A DNA stretch of 22,051 bases from Saccoglossus kowalevskii (lineage: Eukaryota > Hemichordata > Enteropneusta > Harrimaniidae): positions 109,321 to 131,371 of the forward strand of contig NW_003135334.1 in assembly GCF_000003605.2 (NCBI RefSeq), given 5' to 3'. This document shows positions 1-22,051 of the stretch, piece by piece. Within the stretch, counting starts at the first letter, position 1. Each line of letters opens with the position of its first letter. The translations under genes and the position numbers were made by a program. The notes beneath the pieces are model-generated. The model saw nothing but the letters and a program-made list of their open reading frames with translations, was not told the origin of the DNA and made no database searches.

Positions 1-2
<2 letters not shown>

Positions 3-55
<53 letters not shown>
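3..55. repeat. (ATT)n microsatellite
   Basis: An almost perfect ATT trinucleotide repeat fills the left edge of the window and may continue beyond it. It does not lie in any gene I can recognise. Confidence 0.97.
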
Positions 56-56
<1 letters not shown>

Positions 57-1146
57 CAGTACTCATTAACATAGCCACCCCAAAATTAGCTGAACCTTGT
101 TGTTATCGTCACGACTTGTCTGAGATCTGACCTTTTATTATCGTCTCATTCAACAATTTTAAAGAAACTTCAAATACCTAACACTTATTATACGTCTGAA
201 AGCAAGGTGATTCATTTCATTTCGTTTACGTGTAGAACGGTCAAGCGAATCGTCCGATCTCGATCTTAGGTGTCAAAGGGCAGTGGTCGTCACGCCGCGT
301 CCTGTTCGATATGAAACTCATAGTGACGTGTACAGCGCGTGTGAAATACGGGGTACATTGTTTATTTACATAGAATTAGAACACGTGCTGCCCGATGACC
401 TTTTTCAGTGAACTGTTACGAGTACCTACTGAATACTCACGATTTTGTAACTTTCTAGCAAGATCTATATGTTGGCTTATTGTCTATTTTCTCCTGTAAT
501 ATTAAAGTGTACATATGAGATATGCGCAAACTTCCCTGAAAAAAGCAGCGTCTAAACCGTCCAGGGCCGAAATCTCGGTTCGAAACAAACGTATCCGAAA
601 CGTCCGAGGCCAAAACGTTCGACAATCATGCCAATACACATCCCAGGTCAGCGGAGATGAAATCATTCCCAGTATACCCGTTTTATTTGGTATCCAGAGA
701 TCTAGGGGGACCAATTAGAATCGGTCTATCTATATTCACGCACTGTGGTCGATTGTAAGCGAAATCAAAAAATCACATGCCATCATAACTAATAAGATTA
801 TACCTTGTTCCCATCATGGACGTACATCACAGTACTCCATCCTCCCACCATGCTCCCATTAAGTGTCTCTGTGAATTAGACAATAAATGCGAATAAAACG
901 TTTGTTGGTGAATTGATTATTACAGAAGAAATCAATTCTTGGACGGGGAATATAGACTTGAACCATGGACGTACTACGAATAATACTATACGAAGGGTGG
1001 TTGCATTCTCCAATTAATGAATCATGATTACTATGGCACTACACTATTTGTGACATCGACACATCTGTTGTAGGGCATTCATTATTGGGTTTGAACGCCC
1101 AATCACGAGACCCAATCGCAAGGTTATATGCAATGATGATTTAATA
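56..1146. other. Intergenic, no gene recognised
   Basis: Overlapping small open frames on both strands around 502-718 match nothing I recognise and look like chance. The only repeat seen is a MITE end near 275-320. A short hairpin (ATTGGG and CCCAAT arms) lies at about 1084-1103. I see no supported exon. Confidence 0.5.
275..322 (+). repeat. MITE family fragment (left end)
   Basis: The stretch AAAGGGCAGTGGTCGTCACG and what follows resembles the left end of the MITE at 4373 and the fragment at 4681, including the shared downstream block GTTC(A/G)ATATG and ACTCAT. The matching right end is not present nearby, so this is a broken copy. Confidence 0.6.
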
Positions 1147-1191
1147 GTATGACATGGAGGTAATCTTTTTTTTACCTCCATGGTATGACAT
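1147..1191. repeat. Short hairpin with flanking direct repeats
   Basis: A palindromic insert has perfect 11-base arms CATGGAGGTAA (1153-1163) and TTACCTCCATG (1172-1182) with a T-rich loop. A 9-base direct repeat, GTATGACAT, lies at 1147-1155 and 1183-1191 and overlaps the left arm, so the exact insertion border is ambiguous. It looks like a tiny foldback insertion with a target-site duplication. Confidence 0.75.
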
Positions 1192-1922
1192 TGCACGGGT
1201 TATTCTTTTCTACACACACATTTCATCGGCACGTGATTACAATCCGGGATTACAAACCGAATCGCTAAAAACGGAAGGCGAGGCCGTGTGCAAATAAGCC
1301 ACTGTCGTATGTAAATTGTTATTTGAGTTGAGTTGAACGCGTGAACCTCAGACCCTCAGACAATCTGTTTGGTTATCTGAGCGTGAACTGACTGAACGGG
1401 CAGAACCAGGTTGGCTGTTGTTGAATCAACTGCTCTTGTTTTATGTCACCTACTCAATGGAAATAACTCGCAGTAAAATAGGTGAGAACACTAACTTATA
1501 GTAATTGTTATCCAGATGATTTTGACGCGAAGTTCATGTTGGTTCCGAGTGGACATACTACTAGTGTCTACCTATATAAGGTCCTTGCTTTATACATGTA
1601 ATATAGAGGTTAATCTGTAAAACCTACGACACGGAACGATATATTTCATTCCATTTAGACGTGAACGGTTTTATATCAAATAACGTTAAAAATAACTTGA
1701 CCAATCTCATTGCCTTGGCAGTGTTTAGTATTTCACAGCGGTCAGTTAGTGTGACATTTATAAACACATCGTGAAAGGTTTACAGACACGAAACATGTTT
1801 TTACAAATTAAACGTATGTTACAAAACAGTAGTGACAATACTACTTGTAATATCAACAATCAATTTCAAAAGATTATTAATGTTACACAAACAGTAACAC
1901 GGCAGTGACTGAAAGAGTCTTA

Positions 1923-2037
1923 TGACACAGTCTCTCTATCTCTATCTAATCACGGTTACTAAAAAGATCTTTTTAGTAACCGTGATCTAATCTATGATAG
2001 AGCAGGGAGCTGTAATGAGATAGAGGGACTGTGCTCA
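1923..2037. repeat. Outer inverted repeat around a nested palindrome
   Basis: The arm at 1923-1942 (TGACACAGTCTCTCTATCTC) pairs with 2017-2037 with one extra base and one mismatch. Between the arms sits the 34-bp palindromic insertion at 1951-1984. The outer arms could be the ends of a small non-autonomous DNA element that later received the palindrome. Confidence 0.65.
1944..1991. mobile_element. 34-bp perfect palindrome with 7-bp target duplication
   Basis: Positions 1951-1984 are a perfect palindrome that starts CACGGTTACTAAAAA, centres on GATC and ends CCGTG. It is bordered by the direct repeat ATCTAAT at 1944-1950 and 1985-1991. This is what a transposon reduced to its two terminal repeats, or a micro-MITE, would look like. 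A second 34-bp insert with the same design lies at 4974-5007. Confidence 0.8.
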
Positions 2038-2040
2038 TGG

Positions 2041-4372
2041 TTACCAAATCTCCCTTCTCTAGCCAACGAAATCCTTTTCTGCTGATTTGATCTCAACAAA
2101 GGGTGAGTGATGTCATCATTCGAAGCTTGCCACGTGTCAAGCCACTTCAACTTTTCTAACAGCTTACTTTTTGAACCAACACAGAATGTTGTATATCTAT
2201 AAGCAAGGGGATATATTCACGGATTTCTAAAAAGAGAAATTGAGTTAAATTTTATTATCTACCATGAATTACAAGACAAAATCTAAACAATTTTACGACG
2301 CTTGGCGTGTAAAATCCAGGCTAGACTAAGCCACGGTTTGTTTAATTACAAGTGTGCTACATTAAGATCAAACATAAACAAACTCAAGGTTTAACACCTC
2401 TACATCTAGAACAGACTTTGATGTTTTTCTTTTCCTTTTTATAGCCACAAATTACTCTGTTATTGCATTTACTACTTAATAATGGTATCCTAAAATTCGA
2501 TGAGTAAATGGAAAAAGGCCGACTATTTACTGATTTGTCATCTTATATAGATAGTTCAAACATAAGTTTTAAACATAAACAATCCGTGTCGAACAGATAA
2601 AGAACAAAACAATTCTTCCAGACGGACCGGAACAGGAAATCACGTGACGCGACTAGTAACTGCCTGACAACCGTTGGCTTGGGGGAAAACACCAAAAACA
2701 ATCTGAAAGCACAACAAAACTATGAGACGACGTTTGTCGAAAAACGTGTGCCAAAAATGAGTAACAACATTTCCCAGCATCTTTGTTTTTGCGTGCTGAA
2801 ACAATCATTTATACGTAATTTGTTTCACTACTGGGTGCTCATGAATATAATACAGATATTGATGTAAACATAGGTTGTACAAGTAAGGCATTTCAGGGGT
2901 TGTTTCCTGACTGCTGACTTTGGAGGAATGTCGTGCGGTTAATTATCGTATTATTAAACCAATCATCTGAGGTACCAGGTTCGGGGAATTCGCCACTTTT
3001 TCACTGAACAAAGACACACACACAGGTAGTATACGCGTCAACTTCTGGCTTCAGTCGCCCTGTGGAGAGCCCGGCAAGGCAAGCCAAGACTCCCGCAAGA
3101 CTGACGGCGTTGTTTGACATACGCCCTGTCATCAAATTGTTTCTAAACGGTAGTTTGAGCCATTGATAACTACAGTAAACTCAATATAATTGGGCGGCTT
3201 AGTACTGCGAGATTTGCATGCGTCAGATGCCCATAGCGTGTCATTGTTTACAAACAAAGTCTACCCATGAGCCTTTACGTTTTTAGCCTGTGTTATCATC
3301 GCAGGTAACGACCCCCCGCTTTAATTGAAACCCAAAGACAGTGTAATTTTTCAGTAAGCGAAAAGTTGTAAGATGTACTTAACAACTTGGTCATATATCT
3401 TTTGGGGTGACATCATGTAATATTAATAATGCCAACAGAAATATCATTGGCTATAACATTGGCTAGTGTGTTTTATAGGGCTGGGGTTATGCCAGAGTCT
3501 GCTAGAGTACTAGTATATCACATATATATGCTTTCACAAAGAGATGAATAAATGGCGAGGGTTTAGCGACGGGTGCGCTTGTGGCTTCGGCTCCTGTTTC
3601 TGATCAGAGCTAGCATTTGACTGAATTTGCTGTGTCGTGGAAGTTATTGCAGTGAATGAGCTGCTATCACCGAAATAATTATCCTCGAAGTATTCACAAT
3701 AATGATCCGAACGATCCCGCAATAAAATAATCACCGCTTCCGTATCAACTGCTATTTTCATTTCGTATTTAGTTATACTTACCTGTCATTGTTAATATGG
3801 AAAAAAATATATATTGTATGGTAATTTATTATATATCTACTTATAAAAGAAATATATTTCATATTGCATATATTATCTATATAGTCTACCTTAACGGGTC
3901 ATTTGCTATCGCCCATCAGATGACTATCTGACATTAACGAGTCCATTCCACAACAGAACTATATTATCTCCAATATTTATATGGAACACGAACCCATTGA
4001 CATTATCCATTCATTCTTACACATGTATGACATGAATCTATAATCTATATTGCCATTATTTCTGAGTTCTCCACTCGAGTAATAAGTGGCCTCATATGTA
4101 CCTACTTACTGACGCTGTTCGTAGTATAGAGTGGGTCAACTCCCCCTAGAATGCTTGATAATACTAACCCATGCCTTAGTCTCCAGCTAATTATCATTCA
4201 ATCACATGCAGCGTAAACTAGTATATCAAGCACAGAGTGACCACCTGTTCATAAATCTACTGATGTTCCCTATTCGTTTGACCTTTGCAATCCAGACTTC
4301 TCCACTGCTAGATTTCTGACCTCTGTTCTAGCACAGTCCCTCTACAACGGACTGTGGTTCTAGCTTCATTAA
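2041..4372. other. Intergenic, no gene recognised
   Basis: I find no exon with both supporting splice sites and a recognisable protein. The region is AT-rich. A minus-strand frame at 3534-3761 is described separately. Nothing else stands out. Confidence 0.5.
3534..3761 (-). other. Unrecognised 75-codon open frame, minus strand
   Basis: This frame runs from an ATG and ends in a stop. The predicted peptide is hydrophilic, with an acidic/aromatic N-terminal half (DHYCEYFEDNYFGD) followed by a Ser/Thr/Gln/Pro-rich half. Reading the minus strand, a good splice donor (ACAG then GTAAGT, near + strand 3776-3785) lies just upstream of the ATG. I recognise no family. It may be a chance frame. Confidence 0.2.
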
Positions 4373-4667
4373 AGGGCGGTGGTCGTCGCGCCACGCACGC
4401 GCCAGATATGGGTGTCATATTAACAACGATGGCGATGTTGACTGTTGCGCACACCAACGAGTACAAACCAAAAGGTTACCAAGCTTCAATTTGGTATTTT
4501 TAGGTGATTGGAAGGTGTCGAAGGAGTCGCCGGCGGTAATTAGTGCAAGTGGCGCCCAGGGCAAAACTCGTACTTGTGATTTCATTAGAAAATCGCAGTG
4601 GCTTGTGCGAAGATCAATGTTTATCAACACAAATGTCGCACATGCGCGGCGCGACGACTACCGCCCT
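4373..4667 (+). mobile_element. MITE-like element with long terminal inverted repeats
   Basis: The left end AGGGCGGTGGTCGTCGCGCC is mirrored by the right end at 4647-4667 (GCGCGACGACTACCGCCCT). The imperfect inverted repeats are roughly 25-30 bases long and enclose about 295 bp with no transposase. Related pieces occur at about 275, 4681 and 6801-6899, so it is a family. I could not settle a target-site duplication. The small frames inside on both strands are not convincing genes. Confidence 0.75.
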
Positions 4668-4680
4668 TCAATATTTTGAA

Positions 4681-4760
4681 GCGGCGGTGGTCGACGCGCC
4701 GCGTCTTGTTCAATATGGGACTCATCGCTTTGTTGTCGCAGTAAGCGCTGTCACAGCACA
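4681..4760 (+). repeat. MITE family fragment (left end)
   Basis: GCGGCGGTGGTCGACGCGCC, followed by TTGTTCAATATGGGACTCAT, resembles the fragment at 275 and the left end at 4373. It begins about 13 bases after the full element, which suggests two copies in tandem or a nested insertion. The right border is approximate. Confidence 0.6.
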
Positions 4761-4966
4761 GACCCAGGTGGCACAGACCTGTGTCATATGACGCCTTACT
4801 AGCCGATTTTGGCAAAAAATAGCGCTCTTTACACTAGTGTTTATTCACGGAACTTGATGCTTCCTTTTTACTTTTTTGTTTTTAAATCACCTATTTTAGT
4901 GAAATTGTTTAGTCGGTGAAATATTAATGTCATACATAATTCAATCTTTAGAACAGCAGAAACTAA

Positions 4967-5014
4967 GTCAGAACATAGACCTTACTTTTAGTTTTCTAAG
5001 GTCTATGGTCAGAA
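4967..5014. mobile_element. 34-bp hairpin element with 7-bp target duplication
   Basis: Positions 4974-5007 carry perfect 11-base arms, CATAGACCTTA and TAAGGTCTATG, around a 12-base T-rich loop. The insert is bordered by the direct repeat GTCAGAA at 4967-4973 and 5008-5014. Insert length (34) and duplication length (7) equal those of the element at 1951-1984, and both begin CA and end TG. The sequences are otherwise different. Confidence 0.8.
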
Positions 5015-5316
5015 TAACGATAATACAATTTGTGTTTGTTTAGAACAAACTCCCGACACATTCTAAAAACACACTATAACATGTAATTTACACACATAAG
5101 TGGATGGAATATGAATTCACAAAATAGAATTGCGTTTGTTTTAAATAAAATAAATTGTTTCCATAATATCACAATACGTTCTCGTAGTCACTTTCTACGT
5201 TTCCGTCTGGTTATAGAAACAGCGGAAGGTTTCGCATCCCCGGTGGCTTTAGCAAGTGTTCAAAGACCGGTCATATGAGCGTCGATTACTCGATGTGCTT
5301 GGCTGTAGCGTTCACT
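5015..5316. other. Intergenic, no gene recognised
   Basis: This is an AT-rich stretch leading into the solo LTR. No exon, RNA gene or repeat was recognised. Confidence 0.5.
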
Positions 5317-5320
5317 CAAG

Positions 5321-5949
5321 TGTCATGAATTTGTTTTTGCGTATCTGTTGACCGACTTAATTAGCTGATTATTAGCGAATTGCTGTGTTATGTCTGTCAT
5401 CGTGTAGGCCTATTTGAAGTTTTGGACGGAACTTGGCTCAGTGGTTTGGAACTAATTACAAGATACCGTCGCTATTCTGACATCTGTAGTTATTAATGTA
5501 GTGAACGATTAATCAAAAGATATGACGTATTCAGTACTTAGTGTGATTGGCTTTATGATTGAAGGTTACGCCTAGAGTCTTTTTACTGCTTTGTAATTGG
5601 TTAGAGTTTTGAAAATGAATAAAGAGAGTTTGAGTTGGTCTTGGCGAATACTCCACGACAGACGCAGTCCTAGAGAGTCGAGAGTCCTGGAGAGCCTTGG
5701 GGCGAGCCTTGACGCAGTCTAAGAGAGTCTTGGGGATTTTTCCCCAGGGCGCTGTGTCTGATAGAGTGCTCGATTGACCGACTAAGACGAGAGCTGAAAC
5801 GTATTTCGTTGTGTGTGCCTTATTTGACTGTAAAGTATAAGTGACTTTCCCGATCCCGTACCTCAAGGGGACGAGATAGAGAGACGAGACGAGATTCCCC
5901 CCTGACAAGTGTGGAGAACCCAGAGAGAAGAGAATTTCACCCCGTGACA
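5321..5949 (+). mobile_element. Solo LTR, copy 1
   Basis: The 629-bp segment begins TGTCATGAATTTG and ends CCCCGTGACA, so it has the TG...CA ends and short TGTCA/TGACA inverted termini of a long terminal repeat. It is flanked by a 4-bp duplication, CAAG, at 5317-5320 and 5950-5953. A poly(A) signal AATAAA lies at 5618-5623. A second close copy with a different 4-bp duplication lies at 12634-13285. There is no internal retrotransposon region, so this is a recombined solo LTR. The long minus-strand frame over it is spurious. Confidence 0.88.
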
Positions 5950-6800
5950 CAAGAGGCGTCATTGGAGCCTTTCGTTTTTTAAAATAAGTCAAAGTTGTCA
6001 CCTGAAGTCACTTGAAGGAGTGTTCGCGTTATATGGAACTCTTGAGCCAATTATTAAATAGTTGAATTTGAACTTGAATGAAAACTTATTATCGGTATTC
6101 AAAGATTTGTATAAATATGTTTTATATAAACTAATGAACAGATTTCTGACCTTCACGTACTCTCGGCACAACAAGGCCATTCTCTTCATCTTCATAAATA
6201 TTTATAAATTTTAAATTCAAAATGATATGAGAGGCTTCTATTGGCCAATTGGGACGTTTTCAAATGATGTCATTGTGCACTGTGCTCGTTTATTGGCTGA
6301 TTTGATTCAACTGCCATTAAAGTTTATAATTATTTATAAAGATGAAGGGAATGCCTTAGTTGTGCCAAAAGTATCACCACTGTAAACAATGTTTAGCTAA
6401 CCAAGCATTTATTAGTAGGATTTAACGAACCTAGTCGGTCACCCCTGAAGCGTACTATCTATTCGACCATCTGAGACTATATAACAATTTGTCGTGTTTA
6501 CATGACATGCACAACTCAACATACATGTATATTGATTGATATCTTAGCAACTTGGCGTCACTCTGATATCTCGTCAATCAATTAATCGTGAAGAACGTTT
6601 TCTCTGACGTCATTTTTTTCTGGTGTGGGAGTTTCGCAATTAATATTAGTATTATTAAAACCCGAAATATTGTTATATGCCACGGGGTTCGTTCTTCACC
6701 TGTGTGTTGCTGTAGATCATTTTCTCTGTGATAACAATACGTTCAGTACAATTACAGATTGAATCTCGTCTGCCCTATGGACAGAGCTGCGAACCACTCA
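5950..6800. other. Intergenic, no gene recognised
   Basis: AT-rich sequence with scattered stops in all frames. I see nothing beyond the right copy of the LTR target duplication at its start. Confidence 0.5.
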
Positions 6801-6899
6801 TACTTGTGATTTCCATTAGAAAAGCGCATTGGATTGTGGGAAAATCAATGTTTATCAACACAAATGTCACACGAGCGCAGCGCGACGACTGCCGCCCTA
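6801..6899 (+). repeat. MITE family fragment (right end)
   Basis: The stretch from TACTTGTGATTTCCATTAGA to CGACGACTGCCGCCCT closely matches the right third of the MITE at 4571-4667, including the shared block ATCAATGTTTATCAACACAA. The left part of the element is not seen here. Confidence 0.8.
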
Positions 6900-7614
6900 T
6901 AATTAATTGGATAACGTTATTCAGGTCGTGGTACGATGGGTGAGGATGACAGTACCCTGTTATCATGTCGGTCACCTGGCGAATCATTAACACGTGAAAA
7001 ATAAATCTGTCAGCGATCTTTCACGCCGCTCGTTCACGTGACCGATAGTTGTATTGTAGGACAGTAATAAAAGTGCCCGACACTTGAAAATCGTGCCCAC
7101 GGGAAGGAAGTCTCTCGGTCTTTCTATCAAATAGTACGTTCTATGCCCAGCTTTCCGCGCAGTGCTGCTATTGACATCGTCGTTATATGGAAATAGGCAG
7201 TTTAACATAACCAGCTAACGTAAGTGAACTCTACATTGGTTTTGCTCTGAGGGTCAGGGGGAAATATCACACTTGCCTGGCAGTTTGTGGATGTTGTTTA
7301 TCTATTTGTTCACTGTGCCCATCGCCCGAGGCTACGAGGTTTACGCTCTCCATTGAGTTGAGATAGAAATGGACAGGAGGGAAATACAATCTCCGTCTTA
7401 AAAATACGATCTACTAGTATATAAACCAATCATTGCAAATTCGACTGTGGGTTAAATTAGACCATTCTTTTGAAATTATAATTATCTTTCTATAAAATTG
7501 GACGACTGACAGAATAGGGTTACAGCGGACAAACATGCCATATCACAATCACGATAAGACAATCTATAAAATACGGCCTGAAAATAGTTGTTACACTGGT
7601 ATGTTGTACCCAGC
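6900..7614. other. Intergenic, no gene recognised
   Basis: No supported exon or RNA gene. The minus-strand frames here match no family I know. Confidence 0.5.
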
Positions 7615-7735
7615 GTGTCGTACATGGATATATTCACCGTGTCGCAAAGAGATATAATCAATGCGTCGCAATTTTCTTTTCACTGTGTCGCAAAATTAGT
7701 TATCTTTAGTGTCGTAAAGATATATAGGTATTACA
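7615..7735 (+). repeat. Degenerate 24-bp tandem repeat, five units
   Basis: The core G(T/C)GTCG(C/T)A recurs at 7615, 7639, 7663, 7685 and 7709, which is spacing of 24, 24, 22 and 24. It is followed by A-rich sequence with ATATA. The units are diverged. They lie about 1.1 kb before the transporter start codon. Confidence 0.7.
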
Positions 7736-8640
7736 CTACAATTTAATTTTTCCCTCGTGTCATGCACCCAACATTGCAGTGAGTAGTTGTAGCTGGGATA
7801 TTCAGTAAATTTATAATCACATGACAAGTCACTGTATATGTGTTAGTGTACAATTTGGCTATAGTTGTTTTTCGAACCGCCACTGCAGGAACCTCGCCTT
7901 GCCCAGAAATCAGGTGCCCTATTCCGGTCGACTGCCCTGTCATTCGCTATTAATTATTATCTATGCTGTTAGATGACGACGAAACAGACTTCAGTCCAAC
8001 TCGTTATAGTCTAGTAATTATAGGACAAAAGTCAACTCAATCAAATTGACACATGATTTCTGGGCAAGATGAATTGCCATTTGGTGCCTGCATTGATGAT
8101 CCGAGAAGCAGTCACTCGTATCCGCCTTGGATCCTACACAGATTATTACAGTTGGTAACACTGACTTCATAACAACCACCCACTGTTCTATCATGATACA
8201 CACAAAAAAATATTGAATATTGTTCACAATACCTCCCCCAAATATTCACATTTTTTTGGTAATCTCACTTGCCAGTTAAAAATATGTGCGATGCAGTTTT
8301 ATATTATATTTAAAAGAAAAAAAAATCATGGAAAATAAAAGTATATGTTTTATTATAAAACCGCGCATTGATTTAGAAAACAATTCACTAGAAACTTTTT
8401 TTTCTTGGCCTAGAATTGTAACACACTAGTTAGCTAGCTGATAAGCATTATCTCTTTGTGCGAGTGTCACCTCTCTTATCGCCCGTTCGTATTCTCGTGT
8501 TATCACTAACATTTATCATTGGCCTTGATGTCGTAATCTACTAACCCAGTTAACATCAATTTTATTGTAATTAATTTACTAGTACTTGTTCGATTCATGA
8601 TATATGAGGGGTCCTATTTTCTCGTATATCTTGCGATCAG
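7736..8640. other. Upstream intergenic stretch, no gene recognised
   Basis: AT-rich DNA before the putative transporter promoter. The small minus-strand frames at 7743-7943 and 8018-8227 look random. Upstream regulatory elements may be present, but none can be named with confidence. Confidence 0.45.
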
Positions 8641-8654
8641 ACGATTGATACTGA

Positions 8655-8676
8655 CCAATCATTAGACTCATATAAG
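8655..8676 (+). promoter_or_regulatory. Candidate CCAAT and TATA boxes of the SLC4A11-like gene
   Basis: CCAAT at 8655-8659 is followed by TATAAG at 8671-8676. A start site about 30 bases later would give a leader of roughly 120 bases in which the ATG at 8823 is the first ATG. The CCAAT-TATA spacing is tighter than usual, and an upstream non-coding exon cannot be excluded. Confidence 0.4.
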
Positions 8677-8822
8677 TATAGGCATTGTGTTGAATAAGAA
8701 ACATAACATTTTGTATCTTTCATTTTGTGTTGAAGAACTGTAAGCTACAAACTATTCAACTGCCTGTTAGTTATCGCCGGTCTGGAATACTTAACTACTG
8801 ATCGACATTGTCCATACTCAAG

Positions 8823-22015
<13,193 letters not shown>

Positions 22016-22051
22016 GTAATAATCTTAGTATTCATATCATCACTGTTGTTT

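Noticed and set aside
515-718. 67-codon basic open frame and its antisense partner
   Set aside because: No start context, splice sites or recognisable motif; overlapping frames on both strands suggest chance.
4415-4815. Several overlapping small frames on both strands
   Set aside because: They lie in the MITE and its neighbouring fragment and arise from its GC-rich, CpG-rich ends.
5531-6001. 156-codon open frame on the minus strand
   Set aside because: It runs antisense through the solo LTR. The matching region of copy 2 does not keep the frame, and the peptide has no recognisable domain.
8808-8822. Five extra N-terminal codons from a TTG start
   Set aside because: An ATG in good context follows at 8823, and non-ATG starts are rare in animals.

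Overview
This is animal (metazoan) nuclear DNA. It is AT-rich and has long GT-AG introns, microsatellites, a minisatellite, MITE-like elements and solo LTRs. I see no bacterial-style operons. The one gene I can support is a large multi-exon gene on the + strand. Its predicted protein resembles the SLC4 anion/bicarbonate transporter family, and most closely SLC4A11 (the BOR1/NaBC1-like branch). Gene size, intron length and the strong but incomplete match to the vertebrate protein suggest an invertebrate, probably marine (hemichordate, cephalochordate or lophotrochozoan). The species cannot be fixed from the sequence.

Positions 1-8640 are intergenic. I find no convincing gene there, only repeats: an (ATT)n tract, three very short palindromic insertions flanked by direct repeats (1147-1191, 1944-1991, 4967-5014), a MITE of about 295 bp with long terminal inverted repeats plus fragments of the same family (about 275, 4373-4667, 4681, 6801-6899), a 629-bp solo LTR with a 4-bp target duplication (5321-5949), and a 24-bp tandem repeat (7615-7735). 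A CCAAT box and a TATA-like box at 8655-8676 lie about 150 bases before the first ATG of the transporter.

Positions 8823-22015 hold sixteen coding exons of the SLC4A11-like gene. They were assembled by hand from splice signals, phase and similarity. Every junction keeps frame, giving 791 codons plus two bases. Exon 1 encodes a hydrophilic N-terminus. Exons 2-7 encode the band-3-type cytoplasmic domain. Exons 8-16 encode the membrane domain, including a glycosylatable extracellular loop in exon 12. The last part of the membrane domain and the C-terminus should lie beyond the right edge.

The introns hold most of the unusual structure. Intron 2 has a degenerate satellite of about 130-150 bp split by a second solo LTR. 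Introns 3-4 have four perfect CRE octamers, an internal CCAAT/TATA arrangement and a CTCF-like site. Intron 4 also has a minisatellite of about 33 bp in which most units carry the AP-1 heptamer TGAGTCA. Intron 6 has a (TTTC)28(TTTA)23 tract. Intron 8 has a MITE inserted exactly at the end of the splice donor. The transporter has changed several residues that are strongly conserved in SLC4 proteins, while all its exons remain open, so it may be a functionally shifted paralogue.
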